A DNA stretch of 64,000 nt from Aselliscus stoliczkanus (taxonomy: Eukaryota; Chordata; Mammalia; Chiroptera; Hipposideridae): positions 93,061,852-93,125,851 of the forward strand of contig CM066736.1 in the NCBI GenBank assembly GCA_033961575.1, in the 5' to 3' direction. Positions 45,801 through 49,475 of the stretch are shown one piece after another; the first letter of the stretch is position 1, and each line of letters begins with the position of its first letter. Under the pieces are notes generated by a model. The model was not told the DNA's origin. It saw nothing but the letters and a program-made list of their open reading frames with translations, and did no database searches. Position numbers and translations under genes: made by a program.

Positions 45801-47864
45801 ACAAGGTGGGGGAGTGAGGGGCGCCATGTGCTCTCTACCACAAGTCTGGTGGAGATTAGGGGGAACACATATGCCTGGGGCGATTGAGGCGCACTGAGGG
45901 CTGGAGGCAGGGGACTGGCTAACATGCCCTTTCGAGAGCCATTCCTACTCAGGGCGCATCTGAAAACCTTTAGGGTCTCTAAGCTGGAGGCACTCTGGGG
46001 TGCCTGGATAGAGAGCTCCAAGACCTAGGGTTGAGGTGGTGGGGTCATGGTCATCTTGTTGGTATGAGACCAATCTCCCTGCTTAAGGCTTTCCATGTAT
46101 GGGCAGGGGTCTTTTAGATTTCTGACTTGGGGCCAAATAGTTCTAATTTCCACACGTGCCCCATAGTAAGAGTACCCCCAGACACCAAGGCTTCTCCAAG
46201 CCCTTCATTTTATCAAGAGGGAAAATGAAGTCCAGAGATGAACATGACTGGTCTGAGATAACATAGGAAATTAGTGACAAAAGGAGCTAAATCAAGACCT
46301 CCTCCCTTCCTGGCTGGCCTGAGCCGAGATCCCTTCTTTTTCTTTTCCTTCTACACACAACTGCACTAGCCCAGTCTCCTGATGGCTCACATAGGGCTCC
46401 CTGAAGAGAGACGAGTACACTGGAGATGGATGTCACATCCCAGGTAGACCCTGGCACATGGATTCTTTTGGCCAGAAGCATTTCGTCTCCCCTTCCTCTT
46501 TTACTATCCACATACAGAGAAACTCCTTTCATGGGTTTACCAGTCACAGGGCTCCCCCACATCCTACCCCAGGCCAGACACTTTAAATGCCCTTCCCTGC
46601 TCGAGGTCTCAGAAGGTCATGGGGAAAGAAGGAGCATCAGCACGTGGTACCAGCAAAGTGAACATCCTGTGTGACCTTGAGCAAGTCACTTAATTTCAAA
46701 TTTTCACCAAATGACCCTGTGACTAGCACCGCTGACCTGTGGGCACAGGCCCAGCAGAGACTCACCAGAAGGACTGTCACTGGCCATCACAGTCACTCGA
46801 AGAGGATTCCCACTGACTCACCGAAAACCCACCTTCTCAGTTCCTTACCAGTAGAAGGCAGGTAGCAGCCTGGGCACCAACAATTACATATTCATCTTCC
46901 TGCACCACTATACAAACAGAACAACCCTCACCTACAGGGCAGGAGAGCCAGGGGACCCCATTCTCCTGACCCTGGGGGTGTGCTTGGGCCACAGGGTACC
47001 ACTTGGTTTTCCTTTCAGGGAGGCTGGGTTCCCCACCTCTCCTGTGCACATCAGGGCACTTATTGCAGGGCATTCCCAATCATTGGGTATGTGCGATCAC
47101 CTGCTAGTGGCCTCTCAGCATGTGAGTCCCTTGGTTCTGACCTTTAAGGCGCCCTAAGGCTCTTGACCACGGCAGATCCATGCTACTGTCGTGGGCCCCT
47201 CCTGCATGAGTGCCACTGGCCTGTAGCGGGACACTTTTTTCCTCTGGGCCAAACTCCCGCCTCCGCTCTCAGGAGACAGAAAGACAGTGGGCCAGCGCAG
47301 GAGGCATCTCTTCATTCTCACGCGGGCTGCTGTCTCCCCGAGCCGGCCCTTCCTTGCCCGGCCTGGCCCTGAGCGCGGGGCGGGGGCAGTCTTCCCGCGC
47401 ACAGCTCGCCGCAAAGCCCTGGAGTCCGATTCTCCGAAGCCACCGATTTGCCCAGGCGCTCAGCGCCTCTCGGGTTACGCGGCGGCGTGAGGGTGATGGC
47501 TGCGGCGAGAGGAGCAGCCGCAAAGACGAAACGCTCTGCGCGAACGGCCGTTGCGCGGAGATCGGAGGGAAGCCAGAGCCTCCCTGCGGCCCGCAGAGCA
47601 CCACCCGCCCAGCGTGCAGCCCGGCGGCCCGCCACCCAGGCCCGGGGAGCGCGCAGCCCGGGACTCGCTCACGTCCCTCCTCCAAGCCCCGCGGCCCCAG
47701 TCCCTCGGCCCCAGACCCCAGCCTCCGGGCAATCCCAGCACAGCCCGGCAGGTGCGCGCCAGGGTCCCGGCGTGTGTTTCCGCGCGCCACGGCGAGGGGC
47801 CGGGGGTGCGGGGCGTCAGGACCCCCGCCCGCCACCTACCGTCCTCCTTGTCCAGCACCATCAT
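12737..47864 (-). CDS. LMO1: LMO1, LIM-only transcriptional cofactor (spliced, proximal-promoter isoform, 156 aa)
   Basis: The CDS joins 47864-47840, 17353-17140, 14609-14484 and 12842-12737: 25+214+126+106 = 471 nt, or 156 codons plus a TAA stop. This is the length I know for mammalian LMO1. All introns are GT-AG and the reading frame holds across every junction. The protein is two LIM domains with almost no flanking sequence. LIM1 zinc ligands are C24, C27, H45, C48 and C51, C54, C74, D77. LIM2 ligands are C88, C91, H110, C113 and C116, C119, C138, D141. All are present. As known for the family, LMO1 does not bind DNA itself. It is a nuclear scaffold linking LDB1 to bHLH and GATA factors, acts in neural development, and is an oncogene in T-cell leukaemia and neuroblastoma when misexpressed. 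The C-terminus reads GTFDSQVQ, where I recall E in human. LMO3 is the closest paralogue, but the N-terminal MMVLDKEDG and the C-terminal tail favour LMO1. Confidence 0.97.
13490..13502 (+). promoter_or_regulatory. Predicted CTCF core in LMO1 intron 3
   Basis: CCACCAGGTGGCG fits the CTCF core well and is on the plus strand, so it is convergent with the predicted site at 48.5 kb. It also contains an E-box (CAGGTG), so bHLH or ZEB-type binding is an alternative reading. Confidence 0.4.
14015..14160 (+). repeat. tRNA-derived SINE, divergent third subtype
   Basis: It begins AAGGCTGGCCGAGCGGCTCA and continues with TTTGGTTAAGAACTC, but its B-box region and tail (repeated GAGCTGAGCTGCC, then CAACAACAA) differ from the other SINEs. 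Duplications of 14 bp with one mismatch (14001-14014 and 14161-14174) flank it. It lies in LMO1 intron 3. Confidence 0.8.
14484..14609 (-). CDS. LMO1: LMO1 exon 3: first two thirds of LIM2
   Basis: The 126-nt exon encodes [13 protein letters not shown] through LCNQR, giving LIM2 ligands C88, C91, H110, C113, C116 and C119. The acceptor has a good pyrimidine tract ending TTCTGCAG, and the donor is AGGTGAGTGAG. Both ends are phase 2: Arg80 and Arg122 are split by the introns. The length is a multiple of three, so skipping it would keep the frame but destroy LIM2. Confidence 0.97.
14935..15110 (+). repeat. MIR SINE
   Basis: TCTCTCTGAGCCTCATTTATTTTAACTATAAAACTGGGACTG and GGGCTTGTTGTG, in intron 2. 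Confidence 0.7.
15120..15250 (-). repeat. MIR SINE
   Basis: TTTCCTGTGTATCAGGCACTGTTCTAAGGGCTTTACA and TTTAAGCCTGACAACCCTATGAGGAAG. It is head to tail with the MIR before it. Confidence 0.75.
16543..16573 (+). repeat. G-run, predicted G-quadruplex
   Basis: GGGCGGGGGTGGGGGGGCGGGGGGAGGGGG pattern: five or more runs of three to seven G separated by single bases. It lies in intron 2, on the non-template strand relative to the plus strand and the template strand for LMO1. Confidence 0.85.
17140..17353 (-). CDS. LMO1: LMO1 exon 2: linker and complete LIM1 domain
   Basis: The 214-nt exon runs from the second base of Gly9 to the second base of Arg80. It encodes the short basic linker ([14 protein letters not shown]) and all of LIM1, in the pattern C-x2-C-x17-H-x2-C-x2-C-x2-C-x19-C-x2-D. 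The acceptor ends in CCGAAG just before GCGTGCC, and the donor is AGGTGAGC. The acceptor has a fairly weak pyrimidine tract with purines next to the AG, unlike the strong acceptors of exons 3 and 4. This is the first exon shared by both promoters. Confidence 0.97.
17825..20330. other. 3' end of LMO1 intron 1, GC-rich, no repeats recognised
   Basis: Mostly unique GC-rich intron. A MIR trace (TTGTACAGAGGGGGAAACTGAGGCTCAG) is at 18888-18916, a 10-G run at about 19686-19695, and scattered CATGCA/CACATG steps at 18245-18330. No exon-like segment. Confidence 0.55.
20335..20545. promoter_or_regulatory. Candidate LMO1 intron-1 enhancer with GATA site
   Basis: This sharply bounded AT-rich, non-repeat block lies about 3 kb upstream of exon 2, inside GC-rich intron. 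It contains TTATCT (20403-20408; AGATAA on the gene strand), GAGATAGC, TAATCC and AGTAATTACTA. The position is similar to the human LMO1 intronic enhancer whose GATA motif carries a neuroblastoma risk variant (rs2168101). Orthology is inferred from position and motif, not from alignment. Confidence 0.45.
21430..21680 (+). repeat. MIR SINE
   Basis: CTCTGGTGAGGACAGAATAAGG...CACAGAGTCTGGCATCCAG with GGCAGCATTATCAACATG end; diverged. Confidence 0.5.
21700..22110. repeat. Ancient interspersed repeat, probably L1-related
   Basis: The phrase GAGAAAAGTTGCAAGAATAG, followed by CAGGAAATTGTCATTCACATAATACTATTTTCTAATC, belongs to a widespread mammalian repeat I recall as L1-derived. I am not sure of its exact family or orientation. 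Confidence 0.5.
22225..22410 (+). repeat. MIR SINE
   Basis: AACTCCTCTGTGCCTCTGTTTTCTTTGTTATAAAATGAG and CATAGAGTTACCACAAGGAATAAAGGAG. Confidence 0.8.
22965..23125 (-). repeat. MIR SINE
   Basis: TATTCCCATTTTAACAATGGGGAAACTGAGGCACGAGAAAGG then GGGATGTAAACCCTGGCAGTCTG. Confidence 0.85.
23865..24135. promoter_or_regulatory. Candidate conserved element in intron 1
   Basis: The stretch is unique sequence with an unusual number of retained CpGs in AT-rich context (TAATCGAATTC, TCTCGTTTTCTCCGAAG, TTTCGCACGG, CTCGTCTC) and GCCAATGAG (CCAAT-like). CpGs that survive in AT-rich mammalian DNA often mark selection or hypomethylation. Confidence 0.38.
24400..24562 (+). repeat. MIR SINE
   Basis: GAATTCTGGCTCCATGACTGTCTAGCTCTGCCTCAGTTTCCTCACCTGC; the short SINE inserted at its 3' edge. 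Confidence 0.8.
24580..24681 (+). repeat. tRNA-derived SINE, short subtype
   Basis: A head of about 90 bp with B-box GGTTCGGGACC and tail ending TGACACTGCCCTC, then poly(A). A perfect 15-bp duplication (24565-24579 and 24682-24696) suggests a young copy. Confidence 0.92.
24700..25245 (+). repeat. L1 3' end fragment (ancient)
   Basis: Diverged L1 3' motifs in order: GATGTTCATAGCAATTTTC, GTCCATCAATAG, AAAGAAGCCAGACACAAAA, ATTCCATTTATAT, and a terminal TTACTGAGTATATG...AATTAAAATAAA. It begins directly after the SINE at 24.58 kb, and several indels separate it from a clean L1. Confidence 0.78.
25290..25475 (-). repeat. MIR SINE
   Basis: CATATTAACTCTGAGGCACTAAATGATTACCCC and TTGTCCAGGTCACACAGCTGGAGGGTGC. 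Confidence 0.8.
26135..26265 (-). repeat. MIR SINE
   Basis: TTGAATGCCTACTATGTGCCAAGTACTTTATACTC then CCTGAGGTCGGTGAAATC. Confidence 0.75.
26270..27055. other. Intron 1, no feature recognised
   Basis: Mixed sequence with a T/A run at about 26531-26543; no repeat or regulatory signal I can name. Confidence 0.45.
27060..27765 (+). repeat. LINE-2, long 3' fragment
   Basis: The best L2 copy here. It has TTCCATAACTTCCAGTGGCC, CAGGGCCTTTGCACATGCTGTTC, GCTTAAATGTTATCTCCTCAGAAAGGCCTTCC, and the end GGATGTAAGCCACATGAAGACC...TAATGAATGAA. No open frame. Confidence 0.88.
28000..29935. other. Intron 1, GC-rich unique sequence
   Basis: No convincing exon. A small AT-rich island at 28660-28725 (AAAATCAATTTTGAATTCAAACTTTTAAATG) looks conserved. 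A MIR head trace lies at 29090-29140. Confidence 0.45.
29940..30345. promoter_or_regulatory. Strong candidate conserved element in intron 1
   Basis: About 400 bp of repeat-free sequence has dense TAATTA, ATTTATTA, TTTAATTAAATC and TGATTAGCGG motifs plus retained CpGs (TTCGCGATAG, GCGAGCGG, GCGCGGCGGG, TTACGATG, CAACGC). Switching between AT-rich and CpG-rich segments without repeats is typical of long vertebrate conserved enhancers. Confidence 0.45.
30640..30885 (-). repeat. MIR SINE with 22-bp internal duplication
   Basis: TTATGGATGGGGAAATGGAGGCTCAGAGAGG then TATCCAAAGTCACACAG twice (30804-30820 and 30826-30842). Confidence 0.8.
31000..31170 (+). repeat. MIR SINE
   Basis: GAGTCTGGGTTCAAGTTCAGGCTCTGCCATTGGCCC and TTCAGCTTCCCCATCAGCAGAACTAGAGTAATAACACC. 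Confidence 0.78.
31205..31390 (-). repeat. MIR SINE
   Basis: ACCCCATTTCACTGATCAGAAAACTGAAGCC...GGACTTACCCAAGGATCCAC; opposite orientation to the adjacent MIR. Confidence 0.75.
31440..31543 (+). repeat. L1 3'-end fragment, upstream part split by mariner
   Basis: The motif ACCATATGATCTAGCAATTCCACTCCT is the familiar L1 ORF2/3' motif. The L1 resumes after the mariner at about 32500 with TACCCAAGAAAAATGAAAAC, in the expected order. Confidence 0.7.
31544..32487. mobile_element. Mariner DNA transposon remnant with fold-back (inverted-repeat) structure
   Basis: On the minus strand (31883-31695) the left arm encodes a mariner transposase C-terminal fragment with the signature [19 protein letters not shown]. 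On the plus strand the right arm encodes the same region, preceded by [10 protein letters not shown] (mariner catalytic HDN motif). The outer ~350 bp of the two arms are inverted repeats of each other (TGGTGAATGCTTAAATTTTA at left, with its complement at right), bounded by TA dinucleotides. The centre (31985-32125) holds a transposase N-terminal start ([11 protein letters not shown]) fused by deletion to the C-terminal part. It cannot encode a working transposase. It lies within an older L1. Confidence 0.85.
32500..33075 (+). repeat. L1 3' end (L1MA/MB-like), downstream part
   Basis: Characteristic late L1 3' segments appear in order: CATAGCAGCATTATTCACAATAGC, CCATCAACTGATGAATAAATG, AACATTATGCTA, GATTCCATTTATATGAA, AAACCACTGAATTGTACATTT and an ATATCTCAATAAAGCT end. 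A small internal duplication of AATGAAAACAGAT lies at about 32521-32562. Confidence 0.88.
33080..34230. other. Intron 1, no feature recognised
   Basis: GC-moderate, no repeats recognised after the L1 end; frames here are chance. Confidence 0.45.
34235..34480 (-). repeat. MIR SINE
   Basis: GTGTGAGGAAACTGAAGTCCAAAGAGGCAACAG, TTGCCCAGGGTCACCTAACAGTG and GGACTGGAATCCAAAGCCCATG. Confidence 0.8.
35040..35660. other. AT-rich block in intron 1 with recurring TCAATTATTT-like motif
   Basis: Repeat-free by eye except for L2-like CAACAAATATTTACTAAGC at its start. ATCAATTATTTTTA, GTCAATTATTTCTA, GTCAATTTTTAGTCAATAAC and GTTAATTATGTCAACC recur about every 60-100 bp. It could be an enhancer or a much-decayed repeat. 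Confidence 0.35.
35700..36930. other. Intron 1, no feature recognised
   Basis: Unique-looking GC-moderate sequence, no gene, no clear repeats. Confidence 0.45.
36935..37085 (+). repeat. MIR SINE
   Basis: CTCTGCCACGTACCAATTTGCTGGGATATTCCAGGCAAGTG and TTTGCAAAATGGGGATAGTATTTG. Confidence 0.78.
37225..37772 (+). repeat. MLT1/MaLR-like LTR
   Basis: The 3' part is diagnostic: GAACTGAATGCTGCCAACAG, GATGAGACCACAGCCC, TGACCCACGGAAACCCTGAGATAATAAATG, then the terminal TTAAAGCTGTTAAG...AATCGATGCCTAATACAA. It is a solitary old LTR of the non-autonomous ERVL-MaLR class with no coding part. Confidence 0.75.
38255..38415 (-). repeat. MIR SINE
   Basis: GCAGAAGTGGGATTTGAACCGAGTCTGTCTGACTCAAAGCCC, then a second piece TTTACAAATAGGAAAACTGAGACACGCAGAG. 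Confidence 0.8.
38575..39260. promoter_or_regulatory. Long candidate conserved block in intron 1
   Basis: Nearly 700 bp with no recognisable repeat. It is AT-rich with TTAAATTATTAAGC, GTTTAATTTAAAAT, TTATCTGAAATATTG and CTGATAGATCG, plus retained CpGs (AACGTTG, CCGCACGG, GGACGGGCGG, CACGCCGG). It is the longest repeat-free AT-rich block in the intron. Confidence 0.42.
39675..39835 (+). repeat. MIR SINE
   Basis: TAGCAGTTTTCTTATCTGTAAAATGCACATCATAATAGTACC and GTGGTTAAAGATATGAAGTGAG; lies just before the MLT1-like LTR. Confidence 0.78.
39838..40310 (+). repeat. MLT1/MaLR-like LTR
   Basis: Second solitary LTR, with ATGGCCCCAATTTTTTACCC, TTATTTTGGCCAATGGAATGTGGC, a short (TC)n, and the end TGGTTGGTTATGCAGCAATAACAAATTGATAAAC. 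It ends about 120 bp before the SINE-bearing duplication copy. No coding remains. Confidence 0.75.
40398..41500 (+). repeat. Local duplication, copy A (with SINE insertion)
   Basis: The segment starts ATCATACTGTAACCGTGCAAAG. After the SINE it continues TCACACAAACATAAGGCTTCCTGG and AAGTGTGTACATGGACATT, and much later GGTATGGAGGCAAAAACTGG, GCATGGAACACAA and ACCTGCACAGCTTAGC. All these phrases recur in the same order at 42524-42750. Confidence 0.65.
40432..40886 (+). repeat. tRNA-derived SINE, long subtype
   Basis: Full-length copy with the same head and TTCCCC/AATAAA tail as the 4.4-kb copy. Target duplications AAAGAACAATGTCAC and AAAGAAACAATGTCAC (40417-40431 and 40887-40902) flank it. An uninterrupted version of the target is present near 42.53 kb. 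Confidence 0.92.
41510..42520. other. Intron 1 between duplication copies
   Basis: TGCTGATAAATACCTAACAACTTGTTCTCC and GAAATGTGCAAAATCAGC (41650-41800) look like an old DNA-transposon-type repeat, family not certain. The rest is featureless. Confidence 0.4.
42524..42750 (+). repeat. Local duplication, copy B (no SINE, internally shorter)
   Basis: ATCATACTGTAGCCGTGCAGAGAGCAATGTCCCCTCACACAGGCATGAGGCTTCCTGG aligns with copy A with the SINE removed, then GGTATGGAGGCAAAGC, GCATGGAACACAA and ACCTGCATAGTTTAAC follow. A MIR-like piece (TTATCTCATTTAATCCTGGTAACAATCC) sits between. Copy A carries a few hundred extra bases here, so either a deletion in B or an insertion in A has occurred. Confidence 0.62.
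43585..43835. promoter_or_regulatory. Candidate conserved element with 9-bp palindrome
   Basis: The non-repeat block contains TGTAATTGGG, a perfect inverted repeat TAATGCAGT/ACTGCATTA (43611-43632, 4-bp loop), CTAATGCCAATTGC, GCCAATAGCC (CCAAT), AATCATGAATCATATG and GAGTTAATC. Confidence 0.42.
44975..45245. promoter_or_regulatory. Candidate conserved element 2.6 kb inside intron 1
   Basis: AT-rich unique DNA with GCAATTAATC, CTAATGGATTAC, TTATTAATAATGC, GCGATTGATATTTTATTATC and retained CpGs. A run of 15 A lies at about 45130-45144. Its closeness to the proximal promoter suggests a regulatory role. Confidence 0.38.
45250..47235. other. Start of intron 1 next to CpG island, no gene
   Basis: Mostly unique sequence with one MIR fragment (46.2 kb) and a MIR-like CTTGAGCAAGTCACTTAATTTCA near 46675-46705. 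No exon-like segment. Confidence 0.45.
46195..46310 (-). repeat. MIR SINE fragment
   Basis: TTATCAAGAGGGAAAATGAAGTCCAGAGATG and GGAAATTAGTGACAAAAGGAGC. Confidence 0.6.
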
Positions 47865-47960
47865 CTCGCGCGCTCCGTGTCCAGCGGAGCTCGGCTGGGC
47901 CGGGAGAAGGGAGCCGACTCCTGGCGCGCTTCGGCGGGGCGGCCGGTCCTCGGGCAGCAA
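47240..47960. promoter_or_regulatory. CpG island with proximal LMO1 promoter
   Basis: About 700 bp of very GC-rich, CpG-dense sequence surrounds the proximal first exon, in a window that is otherwise CpG-poor. The start codon is near its upstream edge, so much of the island lies within the start of intron 1. Just outside, at 47965-48105, the DNA becomes AT-rich with homeodomain-type TAATTA sites. I see no obvious TATA box at a fixed distance. The transcription start is not defined by sequence alone. Confidence 0.8.
47840..47864 (-). CDS. LMO1: LMO1 proximal first coding exon (MMVLDKED plus first base of Gly9)
   Basis: Only 25 coding nucleotides lie here before the donor GGTAGGT; the intron begins at 47839. 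Two tandem ATGs open the frame. The first has G at -3 and A at +4. The second has A at -3 and G at +4, a better Kozak context, so some product may start at Met2. The open frame continues upstream for 32 codons but begins at TTG, with no upstream in-frame ATG, so the MM start is the natural one. The exon lies inside a CpG-rich block that probably also holds its 5' UTR and promoter. The split Gly codon (phase 1) is completed by GC at the start of exon 2. Confidence 0.93.
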
Positions 47961-48106
47961 GCGGGCTCTAATTACCCGCTTGTCCGGCTCTTAACCTAGA
48001 TTGCACTCAGCTAGAATTACATTCAGGAGTGAAGCACTTCGCAGATACAAAAGCAGTCTCACCTACTTTTGTGCCTCAGAATTGCAAGGAACTATGAACT
48101 GCAATT

Positions 48107-48141
48107 TGGGGGGGGGGGCGGGGGGAGAGAGAGAGAGAGGG
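48107..48141 (+). repeat. G-run and (GA)n between the two promoters
   Basis: TTTGGGGGGGGGGCGGGGGGA then GAGAGAGAGAG, about 245 bp upstream of the proximal LMO1 ATG. Poly-G plus GAGA could be a promoter-proximal factor site or simply a simple repeat. Confidence 0.8.
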
Positions 48142-48179
48142 TGGGAGAGAAGGGGAAAGAGAGGATCAGAGCCGTTTCT

Positions 48180-48450
48180 TTGATTCTCACCTTCTAAATG
48201 GCTCAATTTGCCCAGTATAATCTGTCTTAATGTAATTGCATTTGATAGCTCATAACCCTGGCTCTGGCAACGACACAGCTTTCAGCCTCATAAAGTGTTT
48301 TCACCTCGGATTTAATCTGAATCTCAATCTAAAATTATATTCAAAGAGATGGGGGAATCTCGGCGGCCGTCTCCCGCTGCCTTTCTCCCTCAATGTATGA
48401 GGTTTGCACTCCTGCTACTGAATAAATGCACACATTTCCCGAGGCCCCCC
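48180..48450. promoter_or_regulatory. Candidate conserved element upstream of proximal promoter
   Basis: This unique AT-rich stretch contains TAATTGCATTTGA-like (octamer/POU-like), TGATAG and AATCTGAATC motifs, then a CG-bearing GGCGGCCG block and AATAAATGCA. It has no repeat signature and lies 320-590 bp upstream of the proximal ATG. Function is inferred from composition and position only. Confidence 0.4.
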
Positions 48451-48498
48451 TCCTTCCCGGGTTAATGGGGAGTGGAGACGCGCGGCGGCCCGGCTCCG

Positions 48499-48517
48499 CA
48501 GCGCCACCTGGAGGCCG
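48499..48517 (-). promoter_or_regulatory. Predicted CTCF site upstream of proximal promoter
   Basis: CAGCGCCACCTGGAGGCCG matches the reverse complement of the CTCF core (consensus CCNNNAGGGGGCGCT type) at nearly every strong position. It is about 640 bp upstream of the proximal start codon. Confidence 0.5.
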
Positions 48518-48884
48518 CTCGGCCCCAGCTCAGCGTGGGGCTCGGCTCAGGACCCAGGGTCCTTCCTCATCTTTGAGATTTGTATGGTGCACCACCAGTC
48601 TGTCACTCCCAGCCTCTCAGCCTCGATTTCTGCTCCCCTCCCACCCAAGCATTCTTTCTCTGACCTACTCTCCCTTCCTACCTGCTCTGCCCCTGGGGTT
48701 TCTGGTTGTTTCCTGGGTTGTTTGGCAAAGTTAACCCTCTGCAGGATACAAACTCTCCCACCGTCTGGGTCTCACAGGACCACCTTTACTCTAGCCATCT
48801 CCCCAAAGCATCCTGATTTCATAGAGAGCAGGATCCTGTCTCAACTTCTCTTTAGGTAAGCACAGCATGGCCTTCTCATTCCTC

Positions 48885-48955
48885 AAACCACAACTATTTA
48901 TTGAGCACTTATTGTAAGGCACTGGGGATACAGCAGTGAACAAAGCAAAGATTCC
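48885..48955 (-). repeat. LINE-2-type fragment
   Basis: CTATTTATTGAGCACTTATTG and ACTGGGGATACAGCAGTGAACAAAGC are typical of antisense L2 3' sequence. Confidence 0.6.
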
Positions 48956-49289
48956 TGCTATTTCAGAATCGACAATCCTTGCTCTGTAACTCAAGAGGCA
49001 GGAAGGGAAACAGTGTCCAGCTCCTCTCCTCCTGAAACTTACTTCTCACCAGAGCCCTGGAGCTGGTCACCAGGATGCCTACTCCAGGAAGGCCACTCTT
49101 AATAATCAAGAGCTTTTTTTTTTTTTCCTTCTTGGAAGTACAGAGCTCCAGGAAGCATGGAAATATTAATATGGCTTTTCTCCAGCCCAAGGAGGGCTCT
49201 AGACAGATGTGTCTGAGGCTCAGTTCCAGCAGTCACTTCTGAGGACTAGATCCAGGTTAGGAGAAGAATGCTGGAGTCCCTGTAGGAGC

Positions 49290-49475
49290 AAAGGACCACT
49301 AGCTGGGGTTTCATTCTGTGTCTGCCTATTGCTAAGTGGACCTTAGCAAGTCACTGTCTCTCTCTGGGCCTCAGTTTCCCTGTTCATAACATGGGACACC
49401 TGCTCTTTTATCTCCAAGTTTGCTATGGGGATAATGTATGTGAATGTGCTTTGTAAACTGTCACACCCTGGACAA
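49290..49475 (+). repeat. MIR SINE
   Basis: GACCTTAGCAAGTCACTGTCTCTCTCTGGGCCTCAGTTTCCCTG and GGATAATGTATGTGAATGTGCTTTG. Confidence 0.82.

Noticed and set aside
47841..47960. N-terminally extended LMO1 starting upstream of MM
   Set aside because: The open frame upstream begins with TTG, not ATG. The same holds for the distal exon (opens at TTG, 52788). No support for an extension.
47210..47971. 253-codon plus-strand open frame across the proximal CpG island
   Set aside because: GC-rich DNA lacks stop codons; the residue mix (Ala, Arg, Pro, Ser, Gly) has no domain, and it lies opposite the LMO1 promoter exon. Treated as a composition artefact.
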